Assembly (NCBI GenBank): GCA_900758845.1
Contig: CAAESW010000019.1
Location: 1-19,594 of the forward strand
DNA: 19,594 nt
Direction: 5' to 3'
Source of the DNA: an uncultured Collinsella sp.
GTDB lineage: Bacteria > Actinomycetota > Coriobacteriia > Coriobacteriales > Coriobacteriaceae
Shown here one piece after another: positions 1 through 5,446 of the stretch; positions within the stretch are counted from its first letter, which is position 1, and each line of letters opens with the position of its first letter. Below the pieces are notes generated by a model, which saw nothing but the letters and a program-made list of their open reading frames with translations, was not told where the DNA came from and searched no databases. The position numbers were made by a program, and so were the translations under genes.

Positions 1-63
1 ATCAAGAAGTCCCTCGGGTGGCTCAGCCCGATGGAGTACCGCAGGAAGCTTGGATACGCCTAG
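1..63 (+). CDS. C-terminus of an IS3-family transposase (OrfB), truncated by the window edge
   Basis: Frame 1 reads through 20 codons to a TAG stop and ends in SPMEYRRKLGYA. The S/N-P-x-x-[FY]-R tail is the usual end of IS3-family (IS150-like) DDE transposases, which cut and join the insertion sequence. Only the tail is inside the window, so the catalytic residues cannot be checked and it is unknown whether the element is intact. The stop is followed about 20 bases later by an IS3-like right end. The call rests on tail motif and position. Confidence 0.7.
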   Translation: MKKSLGWLSPMEYRRKLGYA

Positions 64-92
64 GCGCGGTCCAAGAAATCGTCCGCACCCCC
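1..92 (+). mobile_element. Right end of an IS3-type insertion sequence
   Basis: After the transposase stop the sequence CGTCCGCACCCCC (80-92) resembles the right terminal inverted repeat of IS3/IS150 elements, which often end in TGTnCnGCACCCCA-like sequence. The left end and the target duplication lie outside the window, so the exact boundary is approximate. Confidence 0.5.
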
Positions 93-118
93 TTTTGTGG
101 TTTGACCAGCAAAAACAG

Positions 119-152
119 TCCCTATTTCACCGCAACTGCGTTAGGGATTTTT
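119..152 (+). terminator. Probable rho-independent terminator after the insertion sequence
   Basis: TCCCTA (119-124) pairs with TAGGGA (142-147), with a short inner CGC/GCG pairing between them, and is followed directly by TTTTT (148-152). It would end transcription coming out of the transposase gene and shield the ATPase gene promoter. Confidence 0.5.
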
Positions 153-171
153 CTACAGGGGGAGGGTAGTC

Positions 172-205
172 AAAAAAGCCCCGTCCTAAATTGACTGCTC
201 GGGGA
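172..205 (-). terminator. Possible minus-strand terminator
   Basis: Read on the minus strand, CCCCG (200-204 complement) pairs with CGGGG (179-183 complement), with a small GTC/GAC pairing inside, and a run of six T follows (complement of 172-177). No minus-strand gene obviously ends here, so it may be a leftover from the locus before the insertion. Confidence 0.3.
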
Positions 206-271
206 GTCGCATTCGAGCTCGGTTATCCTCTTAGCCACTCGATATCCTTCGGAGCAATAACGGTGATAAAA

Positions 272-361
272 CTTGCTTAAGTGTTAATCAAGCTACACAC
301 AATCTTGCTCTCTAATTAATCAAGAATCAGTATAATTTTGATTAGCTAGAGAGCAAGATTG
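272..361. promoter_or_regulatory. Palindromic operator array enclosing the promoter of the AAA ATPase gene
   Basis: A large inverted repeat has arms at 300-323 and 338-361 that match at 22 of 24 positions (outer part CAATCTTGCTCTCTA). The 14-base gap between the arms contains a perfect TATAAT (-10) at 331-336. A second, smaller imperfect palindrome, CTTGCTTAA-gtg-TTAATCAAG, lies at 272-292. Both share the half-site TAATCAA (285-291, 317-323, and inverted at 338-344). A promoter boxed in by repeated half-sites suggests a DNA-binding protein blocks RNA polymerase. No convincing -35 box is seen: TTGCTC at 305-310 would need a 20-bp spacer. Confidence 0.65.
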
Positions 362-368
362 GAGAATC

Positions 369-1721
369 ATGGCATTCAACGACTTGATCGCCCAGAAAAT
401 AAAGGACTTTGAACAGCAGGGGGTTCCGCAGGTCTTTGAGCGAGACCTTGATCTGGGAAACCCACAGGAGCCAAAGCGCGACAACATCGTAAATGTGGTT
501 GTGGGGGCCCGCCGTTGTGGAAAGACGTATCGCCTGTATCAGGAGATGCAGCGGCTTCAGGGCCGGGGCGTCGAGCTTGACCGGATGCTTTACTTTAATT
601 TTGAGGACGAGCGCTTGCGCCCGTATGAGTCATCGCTGCTGGCGGACGTGCTCGACACGTTCTATGCGCTGTATCCTGCTGCTCGAACCGAGGGCGCTTA
701 CATTTTCTTTGACGAGATCCAGGAAATTCCCGAATGGGGTGCGTTTCTGCGGCGTGTAGTCGATACGGAGAAAGCGACCGTCTATGTGACGGGATCTTCT
801 TCTAAGATGCTATCCTCAGAGCTTAAGAGCGAGTTCAGGGGTCGTTCTCTTATACGGGAGCTTTTTCCGTTGAGTTTTTCGGAATACGTTCGATATAAGA
901 CGGGGAACGTTTTCGAGCCAGATGCGACCTTTTCCCCAAGCGATGCAGCGCTGCTTCGACATCATCTGATCGGATATCTTGAACGAGGGGGATTCATCGC
1001 GACGCTTGAGCAGACGCCCGCAGACGCGATTCAGCTGCTACAGGAATATGCTTCGCGAACGGTCGCTATGGACGTCGTTGAGCGTTACGACGTCAAGAAC
1101 CCTCGCTTGGCATCGCTGTTCCTAACGCGGTGTATGGCATCTTCGGGACGAGAGCTGTCGGTGAACAAAGTGTACAACGAGTTCAAGAGCAGACAGATAC
1201 CCGTCAGTCGTAATTCGCTCAGCGACTTACTTGAGTATTATGAGGACGCCTCCCTGCTGTTCTCCGTGCCGGAGTTCACGCGTTCACTGGCAAATAACAT
1301 GCGGTCTGCGTCTAAGGTCTACGCTGTCGATCCTGCGATGTTTGGAGCATTCTCTCCCGCATCGGCATTGGACCAGGGCCAGAGGCTCGAGACCGCAGTG
1401 TTCAATGCGCTAAGAAGAAGGACTCCCGCGGTGAGGACCGGCTCGGTCTGCCGCCTGCTGATCAAAGAGAAGAGCAAAAGCCATGAGGTGGACTTTGTGG
1501 CTGGGGACGCACTTCTCATGCGGGCTTATAGCCTGATTCAGGTGAGTGTGGATATGGCAAGTGAGAAAACGCGCGAGCGCGAAATTGCCGCGCTTGATGC
1601 CTCAATGGCCCAGTTCGATCTTGGCGAGTCGGCAATCGTTACCATGGATGAGCAGGCCGATATTCCATGCGAGCACGGTGCGGTACACGTTGTGCCCGCA
1701 TGGAAGTGGCTCCTTGCCTAA
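369..1721 (+). CDS. AAA ATPase with C-terminal DUF4143 domain
   Basis: A 450-residue protein of the AAA_14 / DUF4143 type, widespread in bacteria and archaea but without an established function. Visible motifs are a Walker A GARRCGKT (46-53), Walker B YIFFDE (111-116), a sensor-like VYVTGSSS (138-145) and EFRGRS (155-160). A winged-helix-like stretch lies around 255-300. The C-terminal part has nuclease-fold-like elements: LETAVF (341-346), EVDFVAG (374-380) and IQVS (391-394). The last sits where PD-(D/E)xK nucleases carry ExK, so the catalytic lysine appears absent. The start at ATG 369 follows GGAGAA (361-366) closely. The gene stands alone, is convergent with its right neighbour, and has a more AT-rich upstream region than the rest of the window; with the neighbouring insertion sequence this hints at acquisition by transfer. 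Confidence 0.85.
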   Translation: MAFNDLIAQKIKDFEQQGVPQVFERDLDLGNPQEPKRDNIVNVVVGARRCGKTYRLYQEMQRLQGRGVELDRMLYFNFEDERLRPYESSLLADVLDTFYALYPAARTEGAYIFFDEIQEIPEWGAFLRRVVDTEKATVYVTGSSSKMLSSELKSEFRGRSLIRELFPLSFSEYVRYKTGNVFEPDATFSPSDAALLRHHLIGYLERGGFIATLEQTPADAIQLLQEYASRTVAMDVVERYDVKNPRLASLFLTRCMASSGRELSVNKVYNEFKSRQIPVSRNSLSDLLEYYEDASLLFSVPEFTRSLANNMRSASKVYAVDPAMFGAFSPASALDQGQRLETAVFNALRRRTPAVRTGSVCRLLIKEKSKSHEVDFVAGDALLMRAYSLIQVSVDMASEKTREREIAALDASMAQFDLGESAIVTMDEQADIPCEHGAVHVVPAWKWLLA

Positions 1722-1737
1722 TCATCTACGGATCTGT

Positions 1738-1764
1738 GGGGCCAGGACCTCCTGGCCCCTTCAT
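1738..1764. terminator. Hairpin between convergent genes, probable terminator
   Basis: GGGGCCAGGA (1738-1747) and TCCTGGCCCC (1750-1759) form a perfect 10-bp inverted repeat between the ends of the ATPase gene and the convergent membrane-protein gene. The T-tract is poor on either strand (TTCAT on plus), so termination efficiency is uncertain. Confidence 0.55.
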
Positions 1765-1794
1765 CACGGTTGGGGAGCACCATGATGCGCCCGG

Positions 1795-3297
1795 CTAGTC
1801 CTGGGCTTTGACGCTCGGCATCAGAATCTGGGCGAGGTAGTCGCATTCGAGCTTGGTGGCAGCGTCGGCCTTGCCGTCTTTACCGACCAGGTCGTTTTTG
1901 ATCTGGCTGTATGTGTAGCGGTTGCCGGTCGTGAGCTCGACAAGCTCAATGGCCGTGTCCATGGGGTAGGTCGACACGGGGTCTTGCGTCCGTCCGTTGA
2001 TGGTTTGCGGGATCACATACGGATAGACAGGACCGCTCGCATAGACGGTGTAGCCGTTGCCCAGGCTGACCGTGCCCAAAACTGTATCGCCGTCATCGGG
2101 CGTAAAGGTCTCGCCGTCGCGCACGGCGACAAGCGTCACGATTGGCGTGTTGGCGTCATCGCCCAGATAGATGCACAGCGTGCTGCCGTTTTGCCAGGTT
2201 GCGACCTTGCCATACCATTCAACCGGAATATCGAGCTGATACAGGTTCGTCGCCTTGTGTCGAGCGTCGGCATCGCGGGCGGACTGTGCCTCGCTTGCGC
2301 TTACGGCGTTGGCGGCGGCATCACGGCGCGTAATTGCCGCCTGCTGGAGTATCTTTGCCGCGGCGGCAGAGCTTGCGCCGCCTTCCTCGGCATACTTGGC
2401 GGCGGCATCGATCTGGTCGTCAGTCACTGTGTCGGCCGAAGGCACCTTGAGCTTAAAGGTGGCCTGGGCACTCAAATCCTGCCCATCGCTCTTAATGGTG
2501 ACCTGCGCCTTGGTGGTCGGCACGGTGTAAATGGTACCGTCGGCTGCGATGGGGGACCCAGCGATGGAGAGCGTATAGTCGCCGGGCAGCAGCTTAATGC
2601 CGCGACCGTGTTCGTCAACGTAGAGCGTTTCGCTCACGGAAGAACCGTCGGAATCCTGGCCGCTCACCTGCACGGGAATCTTGGAACCAGTTGAGCAGTC
2701 GAGCCCTGCGGCATGCACGCCAATCTGCACCGACATCATCGTGTGCGCACTGGCGGCGACAGCGGCAGCCTGCTCTTGCTGATATCCGTTCCAGGCAGCA
2801 TAGCCTGCGCCGCCGGCGACGAGCGCGACGGCCACAACGCCGGCAACCATCAGGTTGCGGCGCTTGGGCGATATCTTGCGATGACGGGCCTCGGCCTCAT
2901 GTGCCGAAGGAACAGACGGTAGGGGAATATCGCCCATGGCGATGGTCTCGTCCACGGCAGGCGCAGAGCCCAGGCCGGGGAGCTCGCGGGTCAGCGAATC
3001 TTCGGCCGGCAAGCTGCCGAGCAAGATGGTTTCCTCGCTCGTGTCGGATTCGGGCTGGTCGTCGGCCTCGCACTCGGGTTCCTCGTGCCCCGCCTCGTTC
3101 TCGGTGGGCGCGGCGCCATCGTCTTTTGCATCCCGATCATCGGGCTGCGCCTCGATTTCCGGCTCATCCCGCACATCAACGCTCGAATCGTCAAACGCAA
3201 TCTCGGCCAGCGCGATCTGGTCTAGGCTCTCCAGGGCCTCGGCACACGCTTCTGCATCTTGGGCCGCATCCTCTTGGCCCATCGTCTCATCTTTCAT
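1795..3297 (-). CDS. Acidic single-pass membrane protein of unknown function
   Basis: A 500-residue protein when started at the ATG at 3297, which follows GGGGGA; an in-frame start 18 codons earlier lacks a ribosome site and is less likely. Residues 1-140 are strongly acidic and low complexity, probably a disordered cytoplasmic segment. A basic RHRKISPKRR stretch precedes one transmembrane helix at about 149-169, so the rest should be outside the cell. The external part has a beta-rich section, an Ala-rich probable coiled coil around 290-345, and a C-terminal domain beginning near DIPVEWYGKV, as seen in membrane proteins of related gut Actinobacteria. Two near-repeats in the acidic tail, EETILLG (T90) and DETIAMG (T118), resemble phosphothreonine sites. 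No enzymatic motif is recognised. Confidence 0.8.
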   Translation of the reverse strand: MKDETMGQEDAAQDAEACAEALESLDQIALAEIAFDDSSVDVRDEPEIEAQPDDRDAKDDGAAPTENEAGHEEPECEADDQPESDTSEETILLGSLPAEDSLTRELPGLGSAPAVDETIAMGDIPLPSVPSAHEAEARHRKISPKRRNLMVAGVVAVALVAGGAGYAAWNGYQQEQAAAVAASAHTMMSVQIGVHAAGLDCSTGSKIPVQVSGQDSDGSSVSETLYVDEHGRGIKLLPGDYTLSIAGSPIAADGTIYTVPTTKAQVTIKSDGQDLSAQATFKLKVPSADTVTDDQIDAAAKYAEEGGASSAAAAKILQQAAITRRDAAANAVSASEAQSARDADARHKATNLYQLDIPVEWYGKVATWQNGSTLCIYLGDDANTPIVTLVAVRDGETFTPDDGDTVLGTVSLGNGYTVYASGPVYPYVIPQTINGRTQDPVSTYPMDTAIELVELTTGNRYTYSQIKNDLVGKDGKADAATKLECDYLAQILMPSVKAQD

Positions 3298-3414
3298 ATA
3301 TCCCCCAAGCTCAATATCGGGACAACACTGTACCCAAAAACGGGACCCCATAGAGCCGCCGCATGATTTGAAATCCGATTTTATTTATGCGCATGTTTTT
3401 GAATGAAAGTACAA

Positions 3415-3457
3415 CAACAAAAAGCCCCGGAAAGCGGGCGAATCGCTTTCCGGGGCT
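3415..3457 (-). terminator. Rho-independent terminator of the DUF5692-like gene
   Basis: AGCCCCGGAAAGCG (3423-3436) and CGCTTTCCGGGGCT (3444-3457) form a perfect 14-bp stem with a 7-base loop. On the minus strand the stem is followed by TTTTTG. It lies about 70 bases after the stop of the membrane-protein gene that ends at 3525. The rest of 3298-3524 shows no gene and no clear promoter for the gene starting at 3297. Confidence 0.85.
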
Positions 3458-3524
3458 GCGCATGACGCGCGATTGCGGCATCGGCTAAGTTTGCCTACAT
3501 CCAAATGTGGACGGAATAAACACG

Positions 3525-4532
3525 TTACTCGGCGTGAGCGTAATCGACCTTGGCGCGACGAGCGGTGGCCTTCTCCCAATCGCTGGTGCCCTCAAAGACA
3601 TCCTGCTTGTAGGGATTGCGGCCGAGCTTCTTGGCGCGGTAGGCGATGTAGATGATCGCGGCGACGTTGGCGACCAGCGCGGCGATCGAGACCGCGGTGG
3701 CGGCGCCGGGGTCGAGCGTGGAGTGGGTCACAAAGATGGACTCCTCCTGGAAGTAGGGGAACACCTGGGCAAACATGCACCAAATGGCCAGCGTAAAGGC
3801 GCGGTTCTGGATCCAGCCGCCCTTGTTCCAGATAAAGGCGGCGACGGTGGGCGCCAGCAGCAGCGCAAAGCCGCAGAACCAGGAGTGGGTGGGCAGGCAG
3901 TTGTAGGTGTAGCAGAAGTTCCAGATATCGTAGGCGATGATGTAGACCCAGGTCATATCGGGCCACAGCATGTCGGTCTGATCCTCGGAGGCGTAGACGC
4001 TCCACCAACCGGTCATGCAGAAGATGTTGATGATACCGGCGATGCCGTTGAACACGTTGTTCCAGCCGGCCAGCTGCGTGGCACCTTCGGAGGTGACCCA
4101 GGTGGACTCGCCCAGGACAAAGAAGTGATAGGCGCTCTCGAAGTCGGACACGACGGCGATCATGATGTTGATGGCGACGATCACAAACGGCCATGCGCGG
4201 AACCAACGCGCCTTGCCGATCTTTCCCCACTGGTACTTAATGGCAATGAAGCCCCAGCAACCGGCGAGCGCCGCGTATACCTTGGCGTAGTGGAACCAGC
4301 TGTTCTGGTACACATGGGTGGGGTTGGTGAGCGCCCACTCGGCACCCTGCGAAACGCCCACGGCGATGGCGACGCAGTAGATGGTCATGGCCAGCGGAGC
4401 CACGCCAAAGATGATTGCCGCGCCGAGCTTGGTGCGGCGGCCGACCTCGTTGAGCACGATCAGGCCGATAAAGACCATGGCCCAGCCGGCCCAGTGGATA
4501 AGGGTATCGCTACCCCAAACATCGAACAGCAT
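3525..4532 (-). CDS. Polytopic membrane protein, DUF5692-like
   Basis: A 335-residue hydrophobic protein with about nine transmembrane helices, near residues 13-27, 37-60, 83-100, 113-130, 155-175, 190-205, 212-232, 240-258 and 275-297, and a charged cytoplasmic tail. It is unusually rich in Trp, Tyr and Cys around helices 5-7. It looks like the family of unknown function DUF5692, but that assignment is from memory of the family's look, not a search. The ATG follows AAAGGAG at good distance. It is the second gene of a two-gene unit behind the TetR-type regulator (63-base gap with a hairpin). It shares its likely control region with the divergent oxidoreductase, so a membrane role linked to that enzyme is plausible but unproven. 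Confidence 0.75.
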   Translation of the reverse strand: MLFDVWGSDTLIHWAGWAMVFIGLIVLNEVGRRTKLGAAIIFGVAPLAMTIYCVAIAVGVSQGAEWALTNPTHVYQNSWFHYAKVYAALAGCWGFIAIKYQWGKIGKARWFRAWPFVIVAINIMIAVVSDFESAYHFFVLGESTWVTSEGATQLAGWNNVFNGIAGIINIFCMTGWWSVYASEDQTDMLWPDMTWVYIIAYDIWNFCYTYNCLPTHSWFCGFALLLAPTVAAFIWNKGGWIQNRAFTLAIWCMFAQVFPYFQEESIFVTHSTLDPGAATAVSIAALVANVAAIIYIAYRAKKLGRNPYKQDVFEGTSDWEKATARRAKVDYAHAE

Positions 4533-4550
4533 GCTGCTCTCCTTTCACAC

Positions 4551-4578
4551 GCCCGCGGCCCCTCTTCTGATCGCGGGC
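4551..4578 (-). other. Intercistronic hairpin between the tetR-type gene and the membrane-protein gene
   Basis: GCCCGCG (4551-4557) and CGCGGGC (4572-4578) form a 7-bp stem with a 14-base loop, just upstream of the ribosome site of the membrane-protein gene. There is no T-tract, so it is more likely to affect mRNA stability or relative expression than to terminate. Confidence 0.4.
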
Positions 4579-4595
4579 AGTTTGGCCAAATGTCG

Positions 4596-5258
4596 TCAGT
4601 TCTGGGGCTTGCGCTCCGGATACTTGGCGGTATAGCCCTCGATGTGGAGTGTCGAGGCGATGATTTCCTTGACCGTCTCGTCGGGCACATCGGGGTGCGT
4701 GCGGATATACATCAACAACCCCATGATGAGGGTGTAGAACGTCTCGTAGACATGGTCGATGCGTAGCTCATGATGGGCGACAAAATCCACTACGGTGGTG
4801 TCGCAGATATACTGCGCCACGCGCTGGACCACGTTGTGCAAAAAGCCGCCGTAGAGCGCGCCGCTGCTCGAGGTAAGCGTGCTCGGCAGCTCGTGGCCGC
4901 TGGCGACCAGGCGCTTAAAGAGCGGGGCGACGGTGTCGAGCGCGCCCTCGATATCACCGACGGTGCGGTCGGCGTTCCACTGCTCGAGTTCGGAGATAAA
5001 GCCGTCGATCGCCTCGTCCATAACAGCGGTGACGGCGGCGTCCATGTCGGCGAAGTAGTGGTAGAACAATGAACGCGTACAGCCGGCTCGCTTGGTCACG
5101 GCCGATACCGATAGGTGGGATACGCCCAGCTCGGAGCTTACGGTGCGCACGGCATCGAGGATCTCGCGACGGCGTTCGTCGCCCGTCAGGCGCTTTGCCG
5201 CGCTATCGGATGCGGGGACGGCATTGACTACAGAGGTACCTGCTGTGTTGTTGCCCAT
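4596..5258 (-). CDS. TetR/AcrR-family transcriptional regulator
   Basis: A 220-residue protein. The N-terminal DNA-binding domain is clear: RREILDAV starts helix 1 (about residue 30) and the helix-turn-helix spans about 47-67, ending in the family hallmark RSLFYHYFADMDAA. The C-terminal ligand-binding and dimerisation part is divergent, as usual, so no ligand can be named. The ATG at 5258 follows AAAGGCGG. It heads a minus-strand pair with the polytopic membrane protein and is divergent from the flavin / iron-sulfur oxidoreductase. Two palindromes between the divergent genes are its likely binding sites, which would make it autoregulatory and the controller of both directions. Confidence 0.9.
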   Translation of the reverse strand: MGNNTAGTSVVNAVPASDSAAKRLTGDERRREILDAVRTVSSELGVSHLSVSAVTKRAGCTRSLFYHYFADMDAAVTAVMDEAIDGFISELEQWNADRTVGDIEGALDTVAPLFKRLVASGHELPSTLTSSSGALYGGFLHNVVQRVAQYICDTTVVDFVAHHELRIDHVYETFYTLIMGLLMYIRTHPDVPDETVKEIIASTLHIEGYTAKYPERKPQN

Positions 5259-5316
5259 GTTTTGCCGCCTTTCATCCTCTTTTGCCTGACCGTTCGCCTA
5301 ACAGTCTTGAATATTG

Positions 5317-5354
5317 TTGACGGTTCGTCAATACTATTTTTGACACAATGTCAA
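5317..5354. promoter_or_regulatory. Paired palindromes, probable TetR-type operators
   Basis: TTGACG-GTT-CGTCAA (5317-5331) and TTGACA-CAA-TGTCAA (5340-5354) are both perfect 6-bp inverted repeats with a 3-bp spacer, sharing the consensus TTGACR-N3-YGTCAA. Their centres are 23 bp apart, about two helical turns, so dimers could sit on nearly the same face. They lie between the divergent regulator and oxidoreductase genes. TTGACA/G may also act as -35 boxes, but no well-spaced -10 is convincing on either strand. Confidence 0.7.
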
Positions 5355-5446
5355 CAATGGCGGGTGAACGGCATGGGGCATGCCCGGCCTGCAAAAAAAG
5401 AGGGGCGCTGCGGCCTCGTCGGGCTGCGGCAAGAGAAGGGACAAAC

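Noticed and set aside
3423..3457. Shared CCGGAAAGC between the terminator at 3423-3457 and the third 62-bp unit, suggesting one family
   Set aside because: The shared stretch is only nine bases and the rest differs; the 3423-3457 hairpin is fully explained as a terminator.
5348..5446. In-frame N-terminal extension of the oxidoreductase, including a CPAC motif
   Set aside because: The upstream ATGs overlap or touch the second operator and lack a ribosome site, while ATG 5447 has AGAAGGGA in good position. The leader reads open by chance in GC-rich sequence.
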